From positions 26,649,564 to 26,713,563 of the forward strand of contig CAIIXF020000007.1 of NCBI GenBank assembly GCA_903813345.2: 64,000 nucleotides of DNA. Reading direction: 5' to 3'. The translations under genes and the position numbers were made by a program. Of this stretch, positions 50,501 through 62,636 are shown one piece after another; position 1 is the first letter of the stretch; each line of letters begins with the position of its first letter. The notes under the pieces were generated by a model, which made no database searches, was not told the DNA's origin, and saw only the letters and a program-made list of their open reading frames with translations. The stretch is from Owenia fusiformis (Eukaryota > Annelida > Polychaeta > Sabellida > Oweniidae).

Positions 50501-51470
50501 ATGTAGTGTCAACTTGACTGTAAATTAACCTCCTGTTCAAACTTTTATGTTTTGAAGTGTTTACATGAACAGCCTATTTATGACAAACCTAAAAAAAACA
50601 TAAAATCAAACATATTTTATACTTGAACAACTTTTTGCAAAACTTTGATGTTTTTGATAGGGGTAAAGATCAGAAGGCGAAAGCAACTAGAAATATACAA
50701 TTGCTGATGATTACAGAATACATTAAAATCTATATATCCGAACACATTACTTCTGCAAACACCTCCCAATCTGAACATTTTTTTCGGTCCCATTTTTCTA
50801 CCATTTATTCCCATGTTAAAGAAACCTTGATATATTGAACACATTTCCATATTTTCTATTGCTCTCTGTTTTATTATGAAATTCAAACTTTTGGAAAAAA
50901 AACACAACATGATTTCCACATCTTTCAATTCCCAAAGCTTAGTCTGTTATAACTTTTCATTTAAATTCTGGAAAATAACATATTCTTGACAAAATACAGT
51001 TTTCTCTGGAATGAATTTCCCAACTGAACATTTTGGACCAATCATTTATGCAGAACAAACAAATAAAAAAATAGTATTTCATGATTATGAGCAGCAGTGT
51101 ACCAAACAATACAACCAATGCCATCTATTGGTTAAAACTGAATCCATAAATAACATTTTAAAATATTCAAGTTCCCCAGACATTCTCATGCTATCAAGAA
51201 CATGTGAATGCAATTCCATTTATCTTATGGTGCTGGATTTAAAGATCATATTCTGAAAAATTATCTAGAAAATATTTCTATAAATACATATCCTTGGGGA
51301 GCTTCTATTTGAAATACTAACATTGCATTGTAGCTGAATTATTTTAATCTGAAATATTATTGAATGTAATCTCCTTAGATGACCTCCACTAACTGATATC
51401 ATTCACAATCCAAATCACTTTCAGAAACAAACAATTGCACTTTAAGAGTACACTTCATTATCACAATGTA

Positions 51471-51560
51471 CAGGGTGGTCCAAAAAATGGGACACACATA
51501 TTTCAAAGATTAATATTGATTTTCTTGATGAAAACATGTCATATTATATACCAGTGAATA
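51471..51560 (+). mobile_element. Mariner-like terminal fragment
   Basis: TA followed by CAGGGTGGTCCAAAAAATGG and GACACACA, the style of a mariner-type terminal repeat. I cannot find the inverted partner, nor a transposase in the next kilobase. Confidence 0.4.
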
Positions 51561-52316
51561 GGAAATTTACTTATCTTTAATTTGGTATATCATAAGTTTG
51601 AATTTATAATAATGTCTGTCAACCAGCATCTATAATATAAATGATGTCATTTTCGTTTCAAAGCGGGTTTTCCAAAACTTGCAAAAACAAGTTTTTTGTT
51701 CTTATAAGTACTTACTTACAACACGGCAAATTAATATAAACAAGTATTGATTCATGAGGCACCTGTCTCTGCAAAGAAGGTAAACTACGAGAGGTTAGAA
51801 GACCGATCACAAGTAAGAGGAAGGAACTGACAGAAGACAACATAAGAACACCAGCAAGGGAATGGGAGAGTTTTCCGGCCAGATCAAAACGTTTAACCCA
51901 CCTCTCAAGTCTGTGGACCCTGAAGAAAGATAACTAACATCACAATCAAAGAAAGAAGAAAGAAGACAACGAATGAAGACACTGATGCAGCAACAACAAA
52001 TGATGTCTGCACATCAGTATGCCTGCCAATTAGCACAAGATGACGGCAATACAGCACTTTTCGTTAAGTGCAATAAAAAGTTTAGGGTACTTCTAAGAAT
52101 TCATAAAAAACCTATTGAAGAAATGACCAGAAAGGGCATACAATATTCTTCACATTAGACAATGTAGGCCAATTTGCTTGAGATAACAAACCCTCATCAG
52201 ACTTCTATTCTGATAAGCCTTATCTAATAATACATTGAACAAACAAGTACTTACAGTTATAGGCCTACTTGCACTTGTGATAGCTTAAAAGATATATGCT
52301 GGTCTGACTACGTATA

Positions 52317-52488
52317 CAGGTCCATAGCGAGGATTTGCCAAGGGGGGTGTTCATTTTTGAAAATTCCAGGGGGCTCACTTTTGATAACATAGGCCCAAAA
52401 ATGGCCAAAATCACTTGAAAAGTACTCAAAATGGTGAAAAACTGCATAAATTTGAAAGAATTTTTGAACCTCCCTGGCTATGGGCCTG
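52317..52488. mobile_element. CCATAGCCAGG-family MITE, complete copy
   Basis: Ends CAGGTCCATAGCGAGG and CCTGGCTATGGGCCTG are inverted copies. The interior has 'ccaaggggggtgttcatttttg' and 'ggctcacttttgataacat', shared with 19685-19866 and 61930-62095. Confidence 0.6.
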
Positions 52489-53971
52489 GATTACAACACA
52501 AACGCATTTTTTATTGGAGGTATTGGTTAATGGAAACATAGAATAAAATTCTGCGTTAAGGCCTGATGTGAAGTCAGTCTACCCCAGTGGGGATCAAACC
52601 TACTTGTGCTTAGAAACAGAATTCAGTAAATGTCTCTTTACAGGAATTCTATTCCATATTCTAATATTGGACATCACTCATAATACGAGATGCATAATAA
52701 CTAGAACAAATGATTTACTGGTCTATAATGGGGTATGTATGACCACTAACTTTCAAATAGTTGTTTTTCTGTTTTGTTTATCATATTAGAATCGTAAGAC
52801 CTCGATTTATGATTTATGGCAAATGTATGACCTTAGATTTTATTCTGCGCAATGACAAAGACCTAAATCGCTCTGAGATTTCATTCTTTTAACAATGATC
52901 TGAAAAAATCATTGGTCATATATTACCCCATATATGAAAGAATCTCTGTCTTTATTCCTTAAAATCGTCCTGTGCAGACCAGAGCATATTGTTAGTTTTT
53001 TTGTGCAAAAAACAAAGTTGTTTTGAAGCTCATTGGCATACCAGTCACAAAAAGCATGTATATATAATTAATTACCATCTGCCAACAAATCCAAATAAAC
53101 ATCATAACAGATCAATAAATACACCTTACCTTTTAAGGTATAGATCCAAGGTCCAAATATCGTGACAAGAAATCTTTAAGAACCATTACACTAAAAGCTT
53201 TAATAGTATCGCTTAAAAGTAAAAAAATAGTCTTTTCTAAATATCTTTTCGAGTTGTTATGTATTGAACACCTATAAATTATGGCAACCAGTTTACGTCC
53301 TAATTTCTGAGATTCAACACTGGTGAACATGCCACTCTAAATCTTAGATATACTTTACTGTTAAAAGTCTCTACTTCGATTACATTGACATGTATTCTGC
53401 AAAAGTTCCTTCAGATATGTACAAACTTCATAATATTTATGTGTTTCTAGAGAATACAGAGTGTGACCTTCATATTTGTTTATTTTATTCCTTGCTAATT
53501 CCACTTTTTCATATTTTTTTCATATTTTAAAACATGGGCACTGATATTTTACCCAAAGGTCGTAAGTGTTTTCACCAAGAATAGAGATCTATCAGGACAT
53601 ATCAAGGCTATGTTCATATCAAATTGATAGATTTATTCAATAAAATAGTAATAAGTCTGATTATTGTAAAAGTGAATTGTAGCCAATCATCAGCATTCTT
53701 GCGGTCTTCAAAAACACTTATGAGATCCTAGAGATTCTGGAGTATCTGTCAGTAAAATCCAAAAGTATCCATCTTAATATTTTACAAAAATAGTATCAAA
53801 AATATTGATTCTTTTTACAGAACCATATTTGAAGATCACTTTGAGATGCCAAAATGTAGAAATGATTGATTACAAAGGGAATTAATCTATACTTGTGATA
53901 TATTAGAAAATAATTCTACTTTCAACATAGCTTTCCAAGCAAGAAACATAATCCATTATATTCATGCTAGT

Positions 53972-54104
53972 TTTGCCTAGACTAGCTCCAAGTCCCTGTG
54001 ACCTGTCTAGTACTACGATACTACACAGGTACGAAATCTTCTCACAACGGGGATGTGTAAAGTGGGGTGAGGGCATAAAGATTTGTAGCTAGTCTAGCTT
54101 TGCC
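53972..54104. mobile_element. 133-bp MITE with TAGACTAGCT ends
   Basis: TTTGCCTAGACTAGCTCCAA and the inverted TTGTAGCTAGTCTAGCTTTG bound a short non-coding interior. Confidence 0.55.
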
Positions 54105-54204
54105 TTTATCTGTTAATGCTTTTATCCTGCAGTCAAAATTGGTAGTGACATCTTTTAATTGACAAAATCTAATTTTCATTCATGTATTTTTGTTTTTATT
54201 TCAG

Positions 54205-54291
54205 GTTTTAGGAAGAAGCAGAACTGAAGCATTTGAAGATGGTCATGTGGCAGATGTTCTCAACATCACAGAGAATGGAACAAACACTTAA
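54205..54291 (+). CDS. Possible 3' terminal exon of a nested plus-strand gene
   Basis: A good plus-strand acceptor (long T-rich tract, then tttatttcag, ending at 54204) precedes 28 codons and a TAA. The frame reads VLGRSRTEAFEDGHVADVLN and then ITENGTNT. AATAAA-like signals follow near 54408 and 54435. I do not recognise the peptide and see no partner exon upstream. A plus-strand ORF at 61090-61308 also follows a ttcag and begins VLRNKSQALEHF, but its tract is poor. Chance is a serious alternative. Confidence 0.25.
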   Translation, partial: VLGRSRTEAFEDGHVADVLNITENGTNT

Positions 54292-54656
54292 ATATATGTA
54301 GAAATATTCTTACCCTATTTAAAACAATATACAATGAAAGTGTACTGAAATTATCTGACCATGTTTACAAATATAAAATGAAATGAAAAACAGAAAATTA
54401 AACATGGAATAAATCAAGCATTGAAGAAGCACAGAATTAAATAAAAATGGCATAAAAAACGGAAATCATCGAGCTTTAAGAGGGAAATCATGACAAAAAT
54501 GAAATTTGAGTTTTGAATTCCTCATTATTATTTTCAAAGACAAAGAACTGGCATATGAAAAGATAAAATACTTCAATGAATTTTGTAAGTGACAAATGTT
54601 TCTTCAATATAAAAAACATTAAAAGATTAGTGAAATAATGTGCATTCAATATAACA

Positions 54657-54812
54657 ACAAGGCATTAACATGCAAAATCTCACCACTTGCCAATCGTTAC
54701 AGCCACTAAACACAAACCACCAACTGCCAAACACCAACCAATGAATGCCATATACCATGCACAAAAAAAGTTAGAGACTAAATATGTCACCAGTTCTGGT
54801 GGTGACATAAAC
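54657..54812 (+). mobile_element. Small hairpin-ended element
   Basis: ACAAGGCATTAACATGCAAA, CTCACCACTTGCC, CCAAACACCAACCAATG, AAAAAAAGTTAGAGACTAAA, and the hairpin TGTCACCAGTTCTGGTGGTGACA. Confidence 0.7.
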
Positions 54813-56844
54813 ATGACATTCAAAGGACATGTACTTGAATTTCATTGTAATGCTTTCAGTGTTTCTAAGGCAAAGATACGGCAGATGTTGTCGAACATAA
54901 TTCATGGCCAACAGGTGCTATAATAGAGCATACATGTGTTCAGTATTGTTCAGTTCTCTAAGAGTTGGGGCAATGTAACTTGTTATCAAAGAAAGGGTTT
55001 CAATGAGGTATAAACAAAGAACAAACACAATCCTACTTCTTAAAGGCCTTGTGTAAAGTTTAAACCACTCTTCTTAAAGGCCCCATGTAAAGTTTAAACC
55101 AGTTTGTTTTTCTTATTAATGTTATCAAATGATAAGATATGATATGAAAAAGAAAATTTAAATGAGTGGTTTTTGAATAGATCTTCTTTATATAACACAA
55201 TAGTGATCTAATTTTAATGTTGATTTAAAACAGGAAGGGAACTAAGTTGGAGGATACAGACAACTCATTATCCTTAGAAATTGCAACGAAAGCTTTAATA
55301 CTATGCATTTTGATCTGTCAAACACAATTCAGAGTTGTATTATTTACAGAATGGAAGCTGTGGATACCATAATGCTAATAGATGTATTTGCAATAAAAGA
55401 ATTGATGTAATGTATAACATCTAATTATAACCCGGATTTTATAATAAATCTAACTTTCATGCAAGTCAACTTGAACTATTGAAAATAAATCATTTTCAAG
55501 GCGATTGGCAAGCCATTTCATGTAAATTAACATTTTATGAAATAAATAGTTTACCATATATAGAAATAATGATTTTACTCTTCTAAATGTATATAAAGTG
55601 AAAATACAGTTATATTATGATTTTAATGCACATTTGAATAATAACATTATTCCTATACAAGGGGCGATCCATATACTCTGATAAAAATGGTCTCATTTTG
55701 TGATCTTTTCATTTATTCCTCTCATTTTTTGGTTGGAGACATAAGAACTAAATACATGTATAATATGTGGCCAAGAATAACAGTCATATGATATCCAACC
55801 CTCAGAACCAACACAAAAACAACAACACTTATCTCATCCTTGTGCAGGAAACGAACACATTGAGACGCAGTCTGCTAACTCTCACGTATATACCCATAAA
55901 GTCAATATTATGCTACATCGTGTAGTGGTGCGGGTTATGTTTTAAACATCTTATTTACATGGTTTTTGGGGGTTTATACTGTTATGAATCCAATCATCAA
56001 GGTTGACATTGCCAAGCCATAATTAGACTCAGAAATCTACTTTTTTGATTTGCAAATGTTTCTGAGAGCTTTGTAGATTTTTTTTCATTTCAAATGACAC
56101 CTAATGTGACGTCATTAGGTACACTTTATATGGGAGTAATTGGTTAAACAAAAAACAATATTTATGAACTTTTAACAACTTCAGTCCTTCTTTAACGTGA
56201 ATCAGATTTACTGCATAATCAACATGATAAATCACTTCAAATATCAATAACATGTTAACCTTGTGAACAATAGGTTTTTATTCGACTTAAAATCTGAACC
56301 TAGAACCTGAACATGGGCCTTAAATCCAGGACCTGAACCTTTTATTTGTGGCTAGGAATAAATTTTGAACTTGATGGACAAACTCTTATTTTTCTAGGCA
56401 TCTATTCTGGAGGTATTATATGCCTGCTAAATAATGTCAACTGTACTCTTAGGCTCAGACTAGGCAATATTTGGAACTGTCATTTATAATCTCAGTCAGG
56501 TCAATCAGACTTTTGAACCCCTTTTGTTATATTGTTCATTTTAGCATATGCTTTCACTTTACCATATATACATATGAAGTGTTTATACCCTGGAGGCCCT
56601 GTTAGGAAAAGTCACTCATCTAATTATCTGAGTGTTTCCTGCGATGTTTGTGGTTTATCCCGAAATACACTTTCTACTTTTTTTTACTCTGTTACTGGTA
56701 TAATTTGTCTCTCTCCTCATTTAAGTCTTATGAGATAGGACAATATTATTTGATGAAATTAATCAAGATGAACATATAAGATCCATTAACTCCCAGAGGA
56801 AAAGCCTCTGATAAAGCTCCATTCTGTAATAAAGGAGGGTCTTG
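54813..56844. other. Intron downstream of the 253-codon exon, nothing recognised
   Basis: Contains only the 34-bp duplication at 55036-55103. No coding signal or element ends seen. Confidence 0.5.
55036..55103 (+). repeat. 34-bp tandem duplication
   Basis: Two copies of a unit starting CTTCTTAAAGGCC and ending GTAAAGTTTAAACCA. Confidence 0.8.
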
Positions 56845-56850
56845 ACTTAC

Positions 56851-57609
56851 CTTATCTACCTTTAATTGCCATGGAAACTTGTGAGAAGGATACGGAGGAG
56901 CACTTTGGGGCATATTCCTGGGACTGGGCATTGGTGGGTTCCGGGAACTTGCCACAGTGAAGTTCCCTGGACTCGTTAGTGGAGAGGCCACTTTAGGCTC
57001 CCAGTCTGATTTTCTCATAATGGGAATCATCTTTGGTGGAGCGGACACTCTTCTCGGTACATTGATTGGAGGCGTGTGACTCCCAGATGTGACATCATGG
57101 GGCGACTCTACTCCAGAGTCTAGGGCATCACCTTCACTGCTTTCGCTACTTGACCTTGATGGGCATTCATCTTCAGGGATATCAGGCTCAAGGCGTACGA
57201 CGCAACTTTCATTTTTAGACTGTTCCTCTTCATTTATGGTACGATAGATTTTCAACTTGAGTGGGTTCGTGGTGTTTTGCTGCACTCTTCTGTACGCCAA
57301 ACCCGGGTGCCCCGCCCCTGGCTGATACCCGCAGCTGTCAATCAAGTTTGTCATGCCAACTTGGACAGGTGGTGAAAACTGACCTGTATTCTTCCCAACT
57401 GAACTCGGCTGCTCAATGACAATTTTTTTCAGTTTTGTAGCGGTTTGGTCGATATCCATGTCACTGCCAGTTTTTCCATGTTTTCCCTTCCTGGGGCTGA
57501 TTTTTCCAGGACCTTTTTCACCGTCACCAACAGATTGGGACTCCAAGTCGTTGTTTGCTTTCTCTTTAGGAGAAGAGCCATACGCGTATTGTGTCTTCCA
57601 GAGCATCAT
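56851..57609 (-). CDS. PRKAG2-like: AMPK gamma long alternative first exon, 253 codons
   Basis: Large coding exon, 759 nt from ATG-ATG at 57609 to the donor GTAAGT (56850-56845), phase 0. The frame stays open upstream to an in-frame TAA at 57736-57738 but contains no other ATG, so MMLWKTQYAYGSSP is the start chosen. The 253 residues are disordered in character: a Lys/Gly/Ser-rich start, an acidic Ser-rich patch (about 141-170) holding DSGVES (164-169), an RRVSAPP site (186-192), and a Pro-rich tail (about 215-243) ending KFPWQLKVDK. It would join to DLSTFAMPLL across a 51.7-kb intron. No domain matches a known enzyme. A tattgcag acceptor-like site near 57668 could let an upstream untranslated exon splice in ahead of the ATG. 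It is coding by length and composition; membership of the AMPK gamma gene is inferred from strand, phase and similarity of the linker sequence. Confidence 0.72.
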
Positions 57610-58285
57610 TTTTTCTGAACTAACAGAAACACGTGGTCTAGGATTCAATAACAACACCAATAAACTGCAATAAGCGCCAGTACGTCCAATAAGCCAAAGC
57701 AATAACACCAGGCTTATTATACATCCACCGGGTAATTATGAGCATTTATTGCCCAGGGACAGGGAACAGATCCTTCATGAGTGTGTTTACTCACAATCGC
57801 CTCTAATGTAGTCTACTCACTTGTCCATTCAAGGCTACCACACAATAAGTCCCTGGATATGTATTGTTCTGACCACTATGACAGTGAAACAGCCTAGCAT
57901 TAAATGGTTAATGTCAGCTTGACCTTCAGATGTAGAACTATGATTTATATGGATATTATGCTTGCTTCATTGAGTCGTTCTCTAAACAAAGTTCATACTC
58001 ACATCTAACTCAAACTAATTAATTCCCTCCTATATCTATTTAATAGTTGGAACAATGCATTAACTTCATGAAAATATCCAGTCCTGCGTCAAAGAATGAA
58101 AATACGTGGAACAAAGTCAAATCAAATATAAAAGAATGCGGTAGAAGAAGTATATAATTTATCAAATTCTTGAGTAGATGACTTTAACTCATGTATTGCT
58201 TTCTTAACATCTTTTGTCGTCATTGTCCAAAGTCTGGATATCTACGTGACAATAAAGTGCTGTGTGGGTTATTTCTTATATATGT

Positions 58286-59345
58286 ACAGTGATCTCCCCA
58301 GGATTTTTTCATAGCAGGGGGGGATTTTTTAACAAGTTTCGCCGCTCGCTTCGCTCGCATGATTTTTGTGCCAATTTTTGCCGCTCGCTTCGCTCGCTAT
58401 ATAAACACCAATTCTCATTTAGAAAAACTTTTATTTAACAATACATGATAGTAATATGCTTGTAGTGTCAAGAGTATTCATTGTTCATTGTGTTTCCTTA
58501 AAGTCTTCTGTCCCTTCATCTTCTGGGGTGCATGTCAAACCACCTCCCCCATGCTGCCTCAAAATCGAACACCTCTTCCCTAAGTCCATTTATGATAATG
58601 TTGAGGACCCTGTCCACGGTTTCTACTTTCATTCTATTCTTTAGATAAGTCTTTTTAATTTTACCCATTTTTTTTTGAGTTTCCCGCATAAAGAACCGGA
58701 AGTCGAACTTCTTTATCATGACAACCATCAAAAGCAAGATTTGAACATTAATTCGTTCGCAATTATAATAACTATTAATAAAAAATAATACTTCATTGTC
58801 AAATTGTAGTTTTAGTCGTTTTTATGTTTGTTTTATTCCAAATTGGCGATTTTGATGATCGGTGATCATATCACTCCGCGTTGCATTATAGGGGTAATCT
58901 GCGCCAGGTTCAACTGTTAACTTTTTCTAATTTTCTGAACGCACGCATCAAATGAACGATTTTGATAGGTTAGAATGTTTTTGGCGCATGCGCATACGTA
59001 GTCAATCAAGTGATCGAACCGAACCTGGGGCAGATTATGTCGATGACGCACGATTAGTAATAGATAATTTGATTGGATATTTCGTAACTAATCATGAGTT
59101 TTGAGCCAATCAGAAGACATTTAAGATTCGGCCTTCGGAATGGCAAATCGGGAAAAACTTTTTGAAAACTTTTTGAATTTTATGTGATTTCGTCGAATAT
59201 CCAGGAGAATAAAATAATGTACGTAAGTTTTGAAGTAGCGGGGCGCTAAGCAGGGCGGGCGAAGCAAGCAGGGGGGGAACAGGGCGGGGAAAACGAGTGA
59301 GCAGGGGGGAGCGCCATGCAATTAGATTCTGGGGAGAACCCAGAT
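58286..59345. mobile_element. Putative ~1.06-kb element with TTCTCCCCAG ends
   Basis: CAGTGATCTCCCCAGGATTT at the left and ATTCTGGGGAGAACCCAG at the right are roughly inverted. GC-rich GCTCGCTTCGCTCGC and GGGCGGGCGAAGCAAGC tracts lie near both ends, as in many marine-invertebrate elements. A 73-codon minus-strand ORF (58516-58737, with VLNIIINGLREEVFDFEAAW) is unrecognised. A nested inverted pair (AATCTGCGCCAGGTTC / GAACCTGGGGCAGATT) sits at 58896-59038. Boundaries are approximate. Confidence 0.45.
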
Positions 59346-59389
59346 GTATATACACTTTACAAACAGATTAGACTACAATTACAGATTAG

Positions 59390-59472
59390 AAAACAAAAGC
59401 GATAAGAATACAATACAGATAAGAATACAATACAGCTTAGAATACAATACAGATTAGAATACAATACAAATA
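59390..59472 (+). repeat. ~17-bp tandem repeat
   Basis: About five units of AGAATACAATACAGATT. Confidence 0.7.
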
Positions 59473-61315
59473 TTTCACATTATGCTCTACATATGCCGTG
59501 GTCAAATTTGCTTAACACAGGCGCCCGGCCGATGAGTATTTTGCTCAAAACTGAATGCAAACAAAACACTCGTCAGCGCCTATACTGAAAATCGACTTGT
59601 TTATTAGATGCCAAATCTAAAAAGTCAACTGAGGAGTAAAGTAACTCCTGCTCCCAAGGGTAGTTTTCCTTTTAAAGCCACTTAATTGCACTAAAGGCTA
59701 ATTTTATATACATTTACTTGACCTTTTTGGGCTTTTATATAAATATCTGGCTGCTGTCGTATCATGATTAGAGTAGGCATGCAACAATGAACTCAATCAT
59801 GATGCAAGTAATTAATCAATTAGCTTGACATTTAACACTATTCACAATTCGTTACCTAACTATTAAAAACAATGAAGCTACATTGTACTCTGGAAGCTGT
59901 ATAATAAATCCTCAAATAATGAGTTGTTTTAAAATCATTTTGCAATTTGGTGGATTGAATTACAAAATTAATTATTTATTTTGTACTAATATCCATGTTC
60001 TCTTGAAAATCTGGTTATGTAATACCAGTTCTACTCATAAACTTGCATTTCCTATATCACTGAGCATTCTGAGTTCCTGGAGTGATAAACACTATAAAAA
60101 GCAAACAAGGAATAAAAAGTCCTTCCTTATTAATTTGAAATTATTGTAATATAAAATAGTTCCTGGGAGCATTTTAGGGAAATCAATAATTACTCCAGTA
60201 TATACTATTTCGACTAATGTAATTGTCCATTGCCAAGTTATTTGGCCCAAGAAAAACAACTGATCCCTCACAACAAAACCAAATAACGCAAAAATAAGAT
60301 TTGATTGATGTAACCTGAAGAAATAGTTCCAAACAAGAAAATAATACCTATGGAACTTTAGTCTACTACAAAGGTTTGTTCTTAAAATGGTAATAAAATA
60401 CAATTTCAGTCTGGTAGAAAATCGGTATCAAGTTTCTAGTCCCCTCTGCGCTCTCTCCCTGAATATGTTCTGATTTTGTGTGAGAGAGGGAACAGAATGG
60501 AACACAACTGTAATAGAATGCAATATTACAAAATCATATAAGATTTCTATAATTTCAAAAACCGAGTTTTTACTATTATCTTTCTGATATGCTGTATCAT
60601 ATAACATGCTCCTGGATATGTTGTGCCAGTGAAACATATGTAACAAACCCATGCTTAAAGTGACATATGACCAAGCTTATTTCGCATCATTTCCATATGC
60701 ATATTCTTGCATTTCTATATACTCTGTAGTGTTATCTATACGACTTTTTGCTTTATTTTACAATAATTCCACTCCTTTCCACTGAATTTTAGATTATATG
60801 TGTGACAAGTATGACACTCTATCATGGGAAGTCTGATTTTTTGTCCTTGAACATCAGGGGAGAGTCTAGGAGAATGTTATGATAGAAAGGAAAATAAACT
60901 GATTACGGAAGAGAGGAAAATCTCATTGTTATGTCACCTTTGTCAATACTGTTTGGTCATGTGATGTAAAGGATATTATTATCAAATGAATGAACAGCAG
61001 GCAATTTCATATATCTAATTACAATTCAAAATTGATACTCATTCGTCTTTTACAATGTGCCAAAATTGTGAAAGAAAATATAATTTCAGGTTTTGAGAAA
61101 CAAGTCCCAGGCACTTGAACACTTCTCTGTAAAGAAATACAATCAAATCAGACGTTCTTCAGATTTCAAAGAGAAACAGCAAATAAATATGATTAAAGTG
61201 AAATATAATCATCAACTAGGCCAATGTCTAAGTAGAGTCCAAATTATACCAAAAAGTAATTTCGTTTATCGAATTCATCGTGATCAGGGAATTGAGAGTT
61301 ATTTTTGATATTTAT
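59473..61315. other. AT-rich stretch, nothing firm
   Basis: A plus-strand ORF at 61090-61308 follows ttcag and begins VLRNKSQALEHF, but it has a poor polypyrimidine tract and AT-driven codons. No other signal seen. Confidence 0.4.
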
Positions 61316-61929
61316 GATAAAAAGGGAATGTACTAAAAACCCTTCGACCTACGACCCTTCGACCCTACGACTTACTGGGTGTCAAGAATTTTTGGAATAT
61401 ATTTTATTGAAAAACCCTTCGACCTCTGATTTCCCAGTCCAGTTTACTAAATGATTACGTATAGTTCCAACTTGAGCTCCCTGTGCACGCACAATACGCA
61501 TTTTACCTGGTAATTGTCAAGCAAAAATGTTTCAGTAGAAAAATTTCTAAAAAAGATCGTCTACACAGCAAAAATACGAACGCCGAAAAAAACGTACGCA
61601 TTTCGTTCGAACTTTTCAGGCGAATTACGTATATGTCACGCATTACGTTCGAAATTTTTCGTCCCTACCCCCCTAGTATGTTGATACTCATAAGCATGGC
61701 ACATTGGCCAGGTGGCCATTTTGAAAAGTGGCCTCTACAGTATTTTAAAGTTTTATTTTACTTTTTTACTAAAACTTGAAAAGTAGTTGAACGATTTTGA
61801 GACCAAAAGTTCGATGGGATTTGCTCCCCCTCACGTTGCTGTTATCTAGTTCTGAAATGTTTCATATCTATATCTAATAAATATAGTTGTATAGATGTGT
61901 TTGTAATAACCTTTATGCCCTTAAAATGT

Positions 61930-62095
61930 ATATATTCAGGGGGGGGGGGCATTCGTGGGTTCAAGTGGACCACTCCATTGGCCAAATATTCTCTCAAAAT
62001 CAGTACAATTTTTCACGATTCTGAGCATTTTCAAGATTTCTGGGCCACTTGAAAATTGTCAAATGTTCACCCCTTGATCCTTTTGAAAAACTTAA
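61930..62095 (+). mobile_element. CCATAGCCAGG-family fragment nested in the 9-bp-TSD element
   Basis: 'ttttcacgattctgagcattttcaagatttc' and 'aaaattgtcaaatgttcacccc' match 19685-19866. Terminal sequence is lost. Confidence 0.35.
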
Positions 62096-62577
62096 ATTGG
62101 CAAAAGCTGGTTATACGAGCCTGATATGACCAAGCTTGCAAGCTTTTTCTTGAGTTTGTGTTTATTTTCCTTGTACCCTTGCATGCTTTGGATTTTGCTG
62201 GATGCAAAACAAAGAATCTACTTATTTAGTTGCCATTAGATTCTTAACTATACAAATCCAAATTGAATCAAAGTTGATAAAATCAAAAGACGGTTCTCTT
62301 TAAACTATATAAAAAATTTGACCTCCTGAAAATATGCATGATGCGCCACTGTTACAATGTGATTGGAAAACCACAAATATTTTTACTGAGGAGGTAAGAA
62401 ACGTTCACATTGATTCGAATGTGCTTGAATACATTAAACCTGCACATCGCTCCAAAACGCAATATGTTGACATATATTGTTTTTACATTTTCAAGCTCTA
62501 ATATAAAGTTTATGTAAATAAAAAAAAAATTATCTGCGTAATGTCAAAGAACAATCATTTAGTTTAAAAAAAATAAA

Positions 62578-62636
62578 AAGGCGAGTGCCTTCCGCGTGCT
62601 AAACGAGCATTCTACCTCTAGACCACCGTGATTTAA
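62578..62636 (-). pseudogene. tRNA-Ala(AGC)-like remnant
   Basis: The minus strand reads GGTGGTCTAGAGGTAGAATG (A-box-like D arm), then an anticodon arm with loop TTAGCAC (anticodon AGC, four of five stem pairs counting G-U), followed by GGAAGGC. The T arm and acceptor 3' side are missing. It is either a tRNA pseudogene or the head of a tRNA-derived SINE captured by the surrounding element. Confidence 0.4.

Noticed and set aside
51973-52158. 61-codon plus-strand ORF with a poly-Q start near a mariner-like end
   Set aside because: Considered as a transposase remnant, but no helix-turn-helix or DDE/D motif could be read in any frame.
57610-57708. Upstream extension of the 253-codon exon with a hydrophobic leader
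   Set aside because: The frame is open but has no ATG; the apparent start is GTG, so the signal-peptide look is an artefact.
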